Of a DNA stretch of 64,000 nt, positions 34,921 through 46,858 are shown piece after piece (position 1 is the first letter of the stretch; each line of letters starts with the position of its first letter). Source of the DNA: Aedes albopictus (lineage: Eukaryota; Arthropoda; Insecta; Diptera; Culicidae). The position numbers and the translations under genes were made by a program. The notes below the pieces were generated by a model that saw only the letters and a list, made by a program, of their open reading frames with translations, was not told the origin of the DNA and did not search any database. The stretch is taken from NCBI RefSeq assembly GCF_035046485.1, contig NC_085137.1, forward strand, positions 41,099,155-41,163,154, read 5' to 3'.

Positions 34921-36181
34921 AAAAAATAATAATAAACTTTAATAATTATATTACTGAGAAACTCTAACCTGGCATCCAGAAGGTGGCAAAAGTTGTAAGG
35001 GCATGTTATAAGAGTGAACCGAGTGTTGTGGCGAGGAATTGTTGATTCAGTTTTATCATGTGTAATTGTAATGCAATGTTAAGTTGATAAGTGATGATGG
35101 AAAATCTGAGTCTGACTATTTGCATCAAAACCAAGTCCATCGCTGCCAACAATTCTTGGCATCCAGATTATGTATCGCATCGAATGACCTCTCCCGGTTC
35201 GGGTTCAACAAGCATTCCCATTATTGTGGGGTAACCATGACGCATTTTCTAGTCTTTAGCAGTTTAGCACCCCCCACAAGAAATGGTGCGCTCCATAGCT
35301 TTTAATTCCTCTTCGGAGTTGTTCATTTTTTTTCTCGATTCCTGTTTTGTTGTTCCTCATCACTCTACATCAACATCAGTTCACTTTTTTTTGCATTATT
35401 ACGCATTTAAGCATAACATCAGAGGGGGCCCCTCTCTCATTCGCGCGAACGCCCCATACATGATTATTTATGTGCGTTGCTTGCTCGAGTAGCTCTACGC
35501 GAACATGCGGATTCTGCTACGTAAGGTGCTTTGTTTCAGAAGTTTTTTTTGTTGTTGTACAGCTCCCTTTACCTTCGGGTGAGATGGAGGAGGTCTGATT
35601 CATTGAAGAAGTAGCTATATAGACAGCGGTAGCTACCCTCCGGTGCGGTGGTTGCTCAGTAAAAAGCGAAAAAAAAACGATAGGAGGAAACTGTGAGAAG
35701 TGCGGTGAAGATTTTCGCTTCCAGATTATGCGGGCTTTTAAATTTGGGACCAGCAACAGCGAGAGTCGGGGAAGCGAATGAAGAAGAACCCGTCCTGATA
35801 TGGTGGCGTTTTTTTTTTGCGGTACATTGTCAGGGGTGACTCAGAGATTCGCCATGAATTTGGCGTAAATTTGTTGGATCTCCAAACGGTCAGGTTGATT
35901 TTTTTTTCAGCATTGGAGATAACAAAGAAACTCAGTTAGGGTTGAAGCCTTACAAGTTAGGTACGAGCATAGCATTAGGGTGCTCCGTCACAACAGCTTT
36001 CTTTGATGATTGTGGAAATTCAGGGTTTTTTTTAGCAAAATGTAGGCTCGAAATAATTTTTATTCTTTTTTTCTAACATAGTTTGCAGATTAGTATTGTA
36101 TGAGCAGACAACTTTTTGCACATTTTTGAACCTGTGCAGTGCACAGTGTGCACCGATTTCAAATATCAAAACATACATATA
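34921..36181. other. unassigned sequence
   Basis: 34980-35760 is somewhat GC-richer and free of recognised repeats. Open frames on both strands overlap and have no domain. Nothing else is seen. Confidence 0.35.
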
Positions 36182-36679
36182 CAGCCATTCCATAGAAAAA
36201 CGATATAGTGCAATTCCGATTGTCGTGAAACTTGGCGGGTTCGTAGTTCTTCGAAAACAATTAGTCCTGTATTTTTTTTATTTCGTCGTTAGGGTGACCA
36301 ATTTTTAAAAAATCAAAGTTTCGAAAAACTAAAAAAATAATAAAAAATCATAACTTTTGAACCAGTTGACCGATTTTAAACTTCTTTTTTTTTGTTTGAA
36401 AGCTATTGAATTCTAGTTTTTAGGAAAAATACGTTGAATGGGCCTAATTGCGTTTTTGTGCAAGAAATGTGCAAATATATTGTTTTTTTCACGTTTTCAT
36501 GGTCTCGGGACCAAAGAGGTACCCTAATTTTATATTTTTATTAGAAAACTTAGAAAATATGCGAAAAATATAAAAAAATCAGAGATGTATGTTTTTTAGT
36601 TTTTGAGATATGGTGAACCCACCAAGTTTCACGACAATCGGAGTTGCTCTATGTATATCGCTTTTCTATGAAATGGCTG
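36182..36679. mobile_element. 498-bp long-inverted-repeat element
   Basis: The first ~65 bases (CAGCCATTCCATAGAAAA ... cgtgaaacttgg) are inverted at the end (ccaagtttcacg ... ttctatgaaatggctg). Flanks are TA on the left and TT on the right, suggesting a mutated TA duplication. The interior contains the gaaccagttgaccgatttt block. A piece of it occurs at 13625-13715. Confidence 0.78.
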
Positions 36680-38170
36680 TTAGGCGTACGGAAATTAGAA
36701 AAAATCCTATTGTGAACTAAAATTCACAAATGAATTGAGAATGTCTATCTACTGACTGGTACAAACAAGTAGGCCCCATATGAATCACTATGATACGTAC
36801 CTCCAAGCGTTAAGCAGATCGTAGCTTTTGGCACACCCTAATGTCCGAAACCAATGAATCAATTGGTTCCAGTCTCCTGAAGGCACGGACCCATCTAATA
36901 CCGCACGTCGCTCGTCAATACCTTCAACGTCCAGCTCAAAACAGGAGTACCTATAGCGTACATGTGAAACAGCGGAGCTCCCGGCTCATCTTGTTGGATG
37001 CACCCAGTAGATTCTCCAAGCCCCCATCCCGAGAAAAAGGAAAGATAGAAACGGGTTAAATAAAGAAACATCCATGCGGTAACAGCAGAACCGCAAGCGA
37101 TGATGCGACGGAAGGTGGTACTCTGGCTGGAAGGCAACAGGCGAGGCTGCGGCGACGACGACGATGACTAGAGGAAAACCGGTTCTGCGGGTCCTCCAGT
37201 CAGTCGAGTCAGCAGCAGCCAGGGAACGAGTGTTTGTGTCGCCCGTGATCTTTGCGGTTGCCGTGCCCCTGTCCAGATCGGAACAGACTGGGACCCTGCT
37301 CGAGAGGTGAATTCGGTGCACACAAATACTAAGCCGAAACCATCCGTCGGAGAGTTGTTGTGTCGTAGTCTAGTAAGTTCAAAGAAAGCCCGAGTCAGAA
37401 GGGCCGATTCAATACACATGGAAGAAGGTACGGGGCGGAGGTGGTGGCGGCGGGCAATCAAATGCCTGGGTTGGTGTGCCCGTGATGGGATGAATTAAGC
37501 GCATAAAACAGGAGAAACAAAGATCGAGACCTATGGCGAAAAAAAAAGGGAAACCAGCATCAACGGCGTGCTTCCACATTCCCTCTACCTCTACCGCTAC
37601 GTGATCTTGCGCCCTTCGTGTGGTGGGTTTTATGTTCAATTTATTGTTATTGATTGTAACAAGACGCGTCCGGCTGAAGTTGGGCTGAGTGGGGAAAGGA
37701 GAAGATAGCAGCACACGTTGCAACGTTGAGTCCCTTAGACTTTTTTAATGTATTTTCAATGAAACGTAATACAGAATTTTCAGGCTCAACAATATTCAAA
37801 ATCCCACGATAAAGCCCTATGACAGTTACTAATGTCCTCCTTATTCAAGCCCTATAGCGGGTTGGTTGTAGATGTCTGAAATTTGAACTGAACAGGCTTT
37901 CTATACGGTGTTTATCTAATTCCCGTCTATCTAAGCACCGACCAATAATTATCAAATTTATTCGTGCAGCTCGCCCAACGCTAATTTGGTATCAATTACG
38001 TATTTATTAATTTGCTTCTATATCCCTTTCGTGACGGAGCGCAAAAAAGTGAAATCTCCATACAAATTGCTCAACTTTGGCTCTCCAGAACTCTTAAAAA
38101 GTAATTATTATTTTTCCTCATTTGAAAGAACTACTCTTTATCTTTTGATTTCTAGCGTTGACTACGTAGA
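36680..38170. other. unassigned, GC-rich island at 36840-37720
   Basis: The island is clearly GC-richer than its surroundings. It contains repeated TCAGTC (37197-37205) and a GTAAGT near 37372, which could be a promoter with a non-coding first exon. Overlapping frames on both strands have no recognisable domain. A regulatory or 5' untranslated role is a guess. Confidence 0.25.
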
Positions 38171-38534
38171 TAAATCTATATATATAAAAATGAGTTTGAA
38201 GTCCCTTTGAGGCAACAAAACTCAAGAACGGATGAACCGATCAGCTTGACTCTTGCACGGTTCGGTTCGTATTCGTGTTGGCTGTGTTTAAATATACAAA
38301 AAGTTACGAAAATCAACTAGAAAAGTAAGAAAATTTATAAAGTACTGATTTTCGAGAGCTGGGAAGGAAATCAACACGATTGAAATGAAGCCAATCTAGA
38401 GTGCGGTGACGTTATGACCTCAACATTTGTAAAACCACCACAGCTTGGTGCACCCTGGTGTCAAGTGTCGAAAATAAACAAACAAACAAACAAACCACAG
38501 CTTGGCAAGACAAAGTTTGCCGGGGACAGCTAGT
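38171..38534 (+). mobile_element. non-autonomous Helitron/Helentron-like element
   Basis: Begins with tctatatatataaaaatgag, carries the block aagaacggatgaaccgatc, an (AAAC)n stretch near 38475-38497, and ends gtttgccggggacagctagt. These are hallmarks of Helentron-associated elements, which have no terminal inverted repeat and no target duplication. No Rep/helicase sequence is present. Confidence 0.75.
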
Positions 38535-39221
38535 CGGAAATACATAATATGCGACAGATAAAACTTTTTCATGTTTTACCGTTTTTGTCCACTTTTTGTT
38601 TACTTTGTTGAGGTAAATTTTACAGGCAACGTAAACAAAAGTTTATTTCACACATACAAGTATAAGTAATGGCTGAATTAGTGGAACAATTTACATCATA
38701 TAAAACAAAGCCTAACAAATGAAAAAAATATGGAAAACTGTTACCGCTCAACAGCACAATTGTGTTGGTTCGTCACGAAAGGGATATCATGTAAACATAT
38801 TTTAAAAGAAATACAGTTCCCTTAAAATATGTAATAAGATTGAGTAACTGTCCCCAGAATTCTGTTTCCGTCTACTCCACGTCTATTTTGGGAACAACTC
38901 ACTGAAACAAAATTCAACCATCGCGCAACAGTAATGACAATGTCGCAAGCTGCATTAGTTGCAAGTGCGACAATCCATTTAATGCGACATAAGTTTGTCC
39001 CAACTTGAACAGAATAGGACAAAGATCTCATACCAAAAGTTAAGAGATTTTTTAACCTTGTTGTTCTGCTGAACGGAATTCGGCTAACGGCCTCACAAAA
39101 AAACCCTACTAATCGCCGTAACACTTGAATTGCAATTTTCGAGCGGTAAATTCGAGACGGTAAACACTGCAACGCTGTTGAGGATCTACTATCAAACAGG
39201 TTCGATTTTGGGTTAGTAATG
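38535..39221. other. unassigned sequence
   Basis: A 116-codon minus-strand frame (38822-39172) shows no recognisable domain. No repeat match was found inside the window. Confidence 0.3.
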
Positions 39222-41923
39222 CAGGGTGTCTACTACCTGGAAAAACCTGGAAAACCGGGAATGCTCAGGGAATTTTATTTTACAGGGAAAATCCTGGATT
39301 TTTTTTCCTCATTTGTAGAGCCTTTTAACCACTGCGTCCATTATTTAGGAATATTGTGGTATGACCCATATTTAATTTGGTCCTAATCGATTATACTGTC
39401 ACAATTGAGCTGTGATGGACATTGGTTGATATAGCACTCGATCCCAACTAGGCACAACTCGTTTTATAAAGTCTATTACCCTGTTAGGATTACTTTGCCA
39501 AACTTCCAAGGGCTTCAATAACCCTTTTCCAAATATTGACAACCTTTGATTGGATAGCTCTCCACAGCTGCAGAGTAAATGTTCAACGGTTTTGTTTTCA
39601 CCTTGGCAAAAACGACACTCAGATAATTGGATTTTTCCAATCTTGTGTAGATGGTATACCTACTGGGGCAGTGACCGGTCATCAGTCCCGTTATTACCCT
39701 CAGGTCTCTCTTGTTTAAATTTAGTATGATCCTGGCTTTTGCTGCACTACGTCTTATAAATCTTTTTGCTTGTCTGGATGTATCCGTGGCATTCCAATTG
39801 GTTTCCACCATAGACATTTCCCATATTTTTAGTTTTGTCCTAAGAGTAGACTCAGGAACTCCACAGAATGGTTCAGGGCCTACGAAGCTCGATGCCGGAA
39901 TACTCAGGGAAATTTTCCATTGAAAAAAAATAACACATTGCGTTGTTAAAAATAAAAAGTAGCGAATTTTATTACTTGTAGATCTACTCTACTTGTAGAG
40001 TCTACAGAGTTTACTGCATCTTGGGTATGAATAAAAAATGTCGATTGTGTAGTGGTAGTGTATCCATCAAGAAAATCGGCTTCAAAGATTTTCCGAAAAA
40101 TTCCGTCATGGTTTATTGCTGGAAGTTCTTTGGAAATGCCTCTTGAAATTTTTCCCGGGTTTTTTATTACAAGATTCCTTCCCTATTTTTTCACGTCATT
40201 TGTCTTGGTATTCGTTTTTGTATTTTCCCGGAGATTCTTCCGGATACCTAACAGCATTTTTCCAAGATTCGAACATTTCTTTCCGGGATTTTTCCTTGAG
40301 AATCTTCTTATCTTCATACAGAATTTCTCTAGAGGATTTCCCAGTATTGCTCCCAGAGTTTCCGGGGGTTTCTACCAGTATTCATCCCGATATATTCACA
40401 AGAGTTTGTCTCAGGATTTACCGCAGATGTTGTCGCGAAATTTCTGTTAGAGCTTCTTTCGGGATTCCTCTTGAAGGAGTTATTCCCGGGATTTCTACTA
40501 ACGCTCTTCAAGGGTTTTAAGGAGTTTTCATTATTTTTTTGCAGGAATTCCATCGATTTCTTCCGAAGTTTCTCCTGTGATTTCTTCAAAAAAAAAAAAA
40601 AAAATCCGATAGCTTTCTTCTAGAGTTTCTCCTACAGAAGCTTCAGCTGATATATTTTCCAAAGGTTCTCGCGGGATTTCTTTTGAGATTTTTTCGTAGT
40701 TTTTCCCGGGACTTCTCTCAGAAGATTCCTTCCGGTGTTAATCCTGGGATGTTTCTCAGAGTTTTTACAGAATTTATTCTGGACTTTTCCTTAAGATTTT
40801 TCGGAGAGTATTCTGGGATTGCTGCAGGTATTTCTCATGGAATTCGTCTCGTGTTTTTATTCGGATATGTTCAAGGCTTTTGCTTGTAGTTTGTTATTTA
40901 ATTTCTTGCAGTGATCCACCTTAGATTATTTTCTTGCAGATTTTCTCGGGATTATTCCCAGAATCAGAAACAATCCCCAGACTTCGGAAGCTCCTTTTGG
41001 GATTTATTGAAAAACTGCTCCCGGAGTTCTTGCAGGATTTTTTCAAAGTGTTTTTCTCGGAATGTCTCCTAAGATTTACGAGATTTCTTGTAAGAAATTC
41101 CCGGAGAATTTCGGAAAAAAGTTCTGGCACTAATCCCACGAGGAAATATTTGGGAAATTTAAGGATGAACTCTAAAAACTTCTAAACGGAATTCCGGGAG
41201 AAACTACGTACGAAATCCACGAGAATATCTGAAAATTGTCTGTGGAACAACTTTTTCAAACATTCCGAGAGAAACTATTGGAAAACTATCCCGAACCCAC
41301 TTAGAGAAATTTCTGGAAGAACTTTGAATTTTTCTGTAAAGATCTTCGGGGGGAATCCAGCCAGAAACTCTGGAAGAAAGTCCGGGGTGCATACTCTAGT
41401 AGAGACCCCGTAAAAAAAATCGAAAAACCTGAAATCGTGAAAAATCTCGGTAGAAGTTATAACCTCTGGATATATTAGGGAAAGCTGGAGAAAGCCATAA
41501 AAAACCTTTGAAAATTTCAAGGAAAAACTGGAAATGAATTTAAAGAAAGAATTCTGGAAGGATTTGAAGGAAGAATCATGGGGATAAGTTCGAAATGTCA
41601 GAGCATTTTTTTTGCAATTAATCCAAAAGAACCTTGGGAAACATTTAGAAATAATCCTCAACCGATTTTTGCATTATTTTCGAAAGGTTTTTGTTAAACA
41701 GTTCTTGAAAGAATGCAACGATTTGGTAGAATCTTGCGCATTTTTCCTTAAATTTTTAACTTAAGTTAAGTACAGAGAGATATCCTCTCTGTATAATTTT
41801 TGAGAAGTATAGAAATTTTCTAAAACTTGGGCTAATTTTGTATTTATTAATATTTAAAATTTCCCCCTGGAAAAACCTGGAAAACTCAGGGAATTTTATT
41901 TTGTCTTATGAGTAGACACCCTG
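39222..41923. mobile_element. 2.7-kb element with CAGGGTGTCTACT ends and fold-back body
   Basis: Ends CAGGGTGTCTACT / AGTAGACACCCTG. TAAT lies directly to the right and one base away on the left, a possible target duplication. Just inside both ends the same block (cctggaaaa-cctggaaaac, cagggaattttatttt) occurs in direct orientation. The interior (40070-41660) is a fold-back array: pyrimidine-rich to about 41080, purine-rich afterwards. A LINE fragment is inserted near the left end. A second, decayed copy spans 13716-16275. No transposase is recognised; the superfamily is uncertain. Confidence 0.7.
39298..39897 (-). pseudogene. 5'-truncated non-LTR retrotransposon, C-terminal ORF2 remnant
   Basis: On the minus strand the frame encodes the end of a LINE ORF2. 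An RNase H-like segment (RDLRVITGLMTGHCPSRY) is followed, after a one-base frameshift near 39655, by a cysteine motif (ECRFCQGENKTVEHLLCSC) and a stop at 39401-39399. The 3' untranslated tail ends in an A-rich run near 39300-39310. This combination is typical of the I/R1/Loner-type groups; the exact clade cannot be fixed by eye. It is inserted inside the 2.7-kb element and is inactive. Confidence 0.82.
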
Positions 41924-42429
41924 TAATAATCGATTATTACCTTTTATTTTGGTTTTATAATGGTTTTAAGGACCTCTTATATTTGATGTCATTATCTGTT
42001 ACCAGTTGGTATGAAGACTAATCGCCGTGCCTTATTTGTTGCTTGTTTTGTGCCGCTTTTGTCGAACAATTTTCTTCTCTGACACAACCTGAATTCAATT
42101 TCCGGCACTCTCTACGTGACACTATGGTGCGTAGAATGATCAAAAATCGTGATTTCACCGTAGGTGTTTATTCGAAAAGTCGCAACCCAATTCAAATGCA
42201 GAAAATCCACGCACAAACTTGCTTGTTTCCTCCCTAGGCGGCAATATCTGTAAACAAACTTTTTACCGACGGAAAAAAAAAAGATTGATTTGATTAATCG
42301 AGCAGCTTTTGCTGCATTTACCAGCAGTAATATCTAACTTTGAAGTGCCACAGAGCTTTTGAAGGTTGGTTCAGGTTCAACAAGTGAATCTGGCAAAGTG
42401 ATAATTAAACGGCTAGCTGCTGCCTATGG
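41924..42429. other. unassigned sequence
   Basis: 41935-41980 (tttggttttataatggtttt) matches the non-array core found inside the 16.4-17.9 kb array, so it probably belongs to the repeat that continues at 42430. No gene is seen. Confidence 0.4.
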
Positions 42430-43420
42430 TGTGATTGCCTTCGTCATACGCAAAGCAAGAAAAATTGGCGTTTCAAGGCATTTTATGTAGGATCATATCA
42501 GGCGGATTTAAGGAACATGTTGGGGATTCACAGGCTTTTCAAATGGATTACGGGGGTTCCAAGGGCATTTCAATAAGATTATGTAGATTTCAGGGGCGTT
42601 TCAAGGGAAATGCCTGGGGTGTTTCAAGTGTTTTCATGAAGAGGTCTCTGAAAATCCTCTGAAACTAACTGAACCCCCTCTAGAACCTCCACAGACCCCG
42701 TGTCATTCACCTGAGACCCTCCGAAAGCACCGATAATTCCTATATAACTCGCTGAAAATCCTCTGAAGCACCCTGAAATGCCTCTGAAATTCCCTTGAAA
42801 CGCCCATGGAACCCATGTAACGCACCTGAGACTATCCGAAACCCCTAAAAACGCCTGCGCTTCATCTCTGAAACTGAAACCCGTCGAAAATCCTCTAAAA
42901 CTCCTGAAATGCCCCCGAAAACGCCCCTAAGCCTTGCTCCGAAAAAAAAGTCCCCGACCTGACCTACAGGTACCCTTCTGAAACCCCTTTGGGTTCCCTG
43001 ACACGCCTGTATAACCTCCTTAAACGCCCCTGAGACCGCCTGCATCGCGCCAGATATCCCCTAAATCACCCATGAAAGCCCCTAGAACCCCCTCTAAAAT
43101 GCTCCTGAGACCTAAAGGTAACCCCTGAAACCCCCTGAATCCCTTGAAACGCCCCTAAGACCCACTGGAACCCCTTGAGACCCTTTTAACGACCCTAACA
43201 CCTCTTGGTATACTTTGGAATGCCCATGAGACCCGCTAGAACTCCCCTAGAACTTTCTAAGGGCCCCCTGGAATTCCCCTCAGACTCACTAAAATGCCAC
43301 TGAGATCCCTTGAAGTACTCCTGCGAACTCCTAGAATCCCTGAAGCGCTCTTGAGTTCTCCTGGTATCCCTTTGAAACCCCCCTGGCAGTTTCAAGGGGG
43401 TGTACACCGGGTCTACCAAT
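42430..43420. repeat. inverting degenerate array (TTTCAGG then CCTGAAA)
   Basis: 42470-42650 has TTTCAGG/TTTCAAG units. From about 42655 to 43400 the units are the reverse complement (cctctgaaac, cctgaaacgc, cccctgagac). It is the same unit type as the 16.4-17.9 kb array but with an internal switch of strand. Confidence 0.7.
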
Positions 43421-43646
43421 CAACGTTTGCAAAGATGTAAATATATTGGGGTTTTATTCACGCACACCAAAGCAACTGCACTGAAAATGTTCATTTTTGT
43501 AGTGAAAAGTGTAGCACGAAGCGGTGTAGCACCGTCACAAAAACGAAAACGACATTAATATGATGGATCTGGAAACACTGGCCAACGGGAACCTGCTACA
43601 CAGGGCACCATATTGGACATGTAGACTAGCATTATAGTTTGCCAGT

Positions 43647-44146
43647 NNNNNNNNNNNNNNNNNNNNNNNNNNNNNNNNNNNNNNNNNNNNNNNNNNNNNN
43701 NNNNNNNNNNNNNNNNNNNNNNNNNNNNNNNNNNNNNNNNNNNNNNNNNNNNNNNNNNNNNNNNNNNNNNNNNNNNNNNNNNNNNNNNNNNNNNNNNNNN
43801 NNNNNNNNNNNNNNNNNNNNNNNNNNNNNNNNNNNNNNNNNNNNNNNNNNNNNNNNNNNNNNNNNNNNNNNNNNNNNNNNNNNNNNNNNNNNNNNNNNNN
43901 NNNNNNNNNNNNNNNNNNNNNNNNNNNNNNNNNNNNNNNNNNNNNNNNNNNNNNNNNNNNNNNNNNNNNNNNNNNNNNNNNNNNNNNNNNNNNNNNNNNN
44001 NNNNNNNNNNNNNNNNNNNNNNNNNNNNNNNNNNNNNNNNNNNNNNNNNNNNNNNNNNNNNNNNNNNNNNNNNNNNNNNNNNNNNNNNNNNNNNNNNNNN
44101 NNNNNNNNNNNNNNNNNNNNNNNNNNNNNNNNNNNNNNNNNNNNNN
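43647..44146. other. assembly gap, 500 N
   Basis: Exactly 500 ambiguous bases, a scaffold gap of nominal size. It lies about 230 bases beyond the degenerate array. The frame spanning it is an artefact. Confidence 0.99.
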
Positions 44147-44968
44147 TTTTAAAGAACTGTCGAGTTCTCTAACAAATAACTTAATTTTTTAAATTTGCAT
44201 TTGCACAGAGGTGTTTTTTAATGATTTCAACATTATTTATCACTAAATACCAAAAATTATCTAAATTTTTATCACATTCACTTTCTCAACAAGTTGTCTA
44301 AGGAATGCCTTGATAAAAGTTTGGGAAAAATCGATAAAGGCATTTCCACAACATTTTTTCGGAGAACAAGTTTCTCATTTTTTAAGGTTTTCTACGGAAC
44401 ATAAGAACTACCACACAGTTTCTTAGCTTTCCTGAACGCATTTAATCTAAAAAAACTCATTTTTTCATCTCATTCGATCCTTCAGATGGCAAAGCTTGCC
44501 ATACCATAAAAACGAATGCAGTAAGCAGTAATTAAGACATTCGTTTTCTTAACGTTTGTTGCTACTGGTGTTGTTGAGAAATTTAAAACAAAAATTTTTG
44601 TTTTGAGAAGGCCCGTAATGGTGGTTCTTGATCAAATATTCCAGTAAAAAATACTCTAAGCAATCGAGAAATATCTTTTATTATCGATACAGCAATTTTT
44701 ATTGTGTTTGGAAATTAAATATTTTATCTGTGAGATTTTTTTCTATTCTACTATGCTACATTTTTTGAATATTTTGTGCAACTTCAAATTTTGATCATCT
44801 TGTTTACAGAGCCCTATTTTTTAGCTTTTACCAGAAACATCAACAAAATTGGTATTATTTGCTTCGTTGGCATGTTTACTATTAGAGCTATCAGAAACTT
44901 TTTTGGATAATGTGCTCAAATTGAAATGGCAGGTTATCGTTAGTGTATTTATAATTTCTGAAACAGTC
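44147..44968. other. unassigned AT-rich sequence
   Basis: No recognised repeat or gene. AT-rich with many poly-T stretches. Confidence 0.4.
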
Positions 44969-45445
44969 TATAGAAAATATTCTCAATCATTTATAGAAAC
45001 TAGAAGCATTGCGGAATAAACTCAAGTTGTTCCTGAGAATCCCTTAAGATTCTCAGAAATTTCCAGTCATCTGGGATGCATTCCGAAAACTATAGAAAAT
45101 ATTCTCAATCATTTATAGAAACTAGAAGCACTGCGGAATAAATTTAAATAATTCCTGAGAATCCCTAAAGATTCTCAGAAATTCCCAGTCATCTGGGATG
45201 TATTCTAGAAACTATAGAAAATATTCTCAATCATTCTATTCAAAAATGATAAAAATATTCTCTAACATCAATAGTAGTATTCAAAAGTTTCATGAAATAT
45301 ATTCAAATAATTTTCAAAAACCATTACGGATTCCCAGAAATTTCCAGTCATCTGGGTTATATTCTAAAATGTAATTATATGAATTATGTTCAAATTATTT
45401 CCAAAAATCTTTCATGATTCTCAGAAATTTCCAGTCATGTGGGTT
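44969..45445. repeat. 122-bp tandem repeat, about 3.5 units
   Basis: tatagaaaatattctcaatc starts at 44969, 45091 and 45213, giving two units of exactly 122 bp. A third, diverged and longer unit and a partial fourth follow. All end with cagaaattyccagtcatctg-like blocks (about 45057, 45176, 45337, 45423). Confidence 0.85.
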
Positions 45446-45947
45446 ACACATATTTCAAAATAAAAAACCTATTCTTTAACATTAAAAAAATCTGGCCGTT
45501 TACAGAAGTGAAGAAACAAACATTCGGGGTTTATGGAAAAGAAGTATTTGTTTGCAAAGAATACTCCTTCTTTCCATCATGATTATTTTAACAAATAAAG
45601 ATAAATTTAACAAAAATTCAGTAATGAACGAAATGCGGATAATCAGAAGGCTTCAAATATAATAACATTTAGCATGAACTATCTTTTTTGTATTATTTTC
45701 ATTTTCATTTTGCAGCAGTTGGTGGGGTAATAAGAACGCAAGTCAATCCAATGCCGAAGATCAAGGATGGGTAATGGCCGTAATAGTCCGTGCGGACCAC
45801 ATGAACACCATCGGAAGGGAAATGGTATAGGTTGGGGAGAGGGAATGGATTAGACTTGAGACAATGCAAATAATACCACGCAATTTAATGAAACACAGGA
45901 TTAAAAATTTAATCCATTATTATTGAATCCAAACAAGTAATACTCAG

Positions 45948-46199
45948 AAGTAAAAAGAAAATCGTGTTAAGTACTGCTCCTTCCAATTCCACCAAGAACC
46001 CGCATCCCTCGACAGACATGCACCTCGACCCAAACTGCAAGGTCGCCTTCAGTGTCCTGCACTTGACTTGACTAGTCGAGTCAAGTACAAGACACCGAAG
46101 ACGACCCTACAGTTGAGGTCGAAACACGTATCCGTCAAAGGATGCAAACTCTTAGTGGAATCAAAAGGAACAGTACTTAACACGATTTTCCTTTTACTT
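45948..46199. repeat. head-to-head palindrome of repeat S (2 x 126 bp)
   Basis: 45948-46073 is the inverse of 46074-46199 with no indels and no spacer. 28 positions differ: 27 transitions and one transversion. Against the single copy at 8166, the minus-strand sequence shows 18 A-to-G changes in the left arm and 8 in the right arm, far more than any other class. A minus-strand transcript would fold with 98 Watson-Crick and 25 G-U pairs. This looks like dsRNA-directed A-to-I editing fixed in DNA, or selection for a minus-strand RNA stem. Confidence 0.85.
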
Positions 46200-46856
46200 A
46201 CGGGTACCTAGTAAGAAATAATGAGTATTTGTCTAAACTTCGTCACATCACGTCGAACGCATTAACGTCAATAATGCGTTTTAAGTATTGATCACACATT
46301 CCGATCAACCAACCGTTGGAGGCCCATTAAATATTAAAAGGTGATATATTTCACTAAAGACTATTACATTACCAAAAATAAAATACAACACCGTCGACCC
46401 CTGCAATCGTTACCAGGGTAGAAAATGAATTTGATATATGATGTTTACCCGATGGGTGCCCAGACATAAAAATCCATTAATTTGATTCATCCAGGAGCTC
46501 GTTCATAAATCACATATACTTCATGAGGAGAGGCAAAGTTGTAACTTCATGCAATTTTTGTTTTTGCATGGACAAAATTTTATGAGGGAGAGAGATGAAG
46601 CCAATATTCGGTCTACATGTTTTATGAACGGACTCTAATATATGGATTTGCAGCATAGCTGAGCCTTTCCGTCATAAAACTGACGAAAACCAATAGTTTG
46701 TAATGAAATTGTTCGCGTGGATGTGTAGTACTGAATCAATCAATCAATGCTCGACATGACCCGAATGACCCGATGTCTCACATACGATTATGCTAATGAC
46801 TCATTAAAAGATTAAAATCTGATACTCATCTCATGTTTGTCTTCAAAACCTTGTCA
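46200..46856. other. unassigned sequence
   Basis: A small hairpin (aacgcattaacgtcaataatgcgtt-like, about 46256-46281) is the only structure noted. No gene or repeat match is recognised. Confidence 0.35.
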
Positions 46857-46858
46857 TA

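Noticed and set aside
38822..39172. 116-codon minus-strand frame
   Set aside because: No recognisable domain, no splice or start context; left as unassigned.
40052..40520. Two frames of 132 and 134 codons
   Set aside because: They overlap in different frames within a pyrimidine-rich fold-back array and encode only phenylalanine/serine-rich noise.
43639..44172. 177-codon open frame
   Set aside because: It is almost entirely the run of 500 N.
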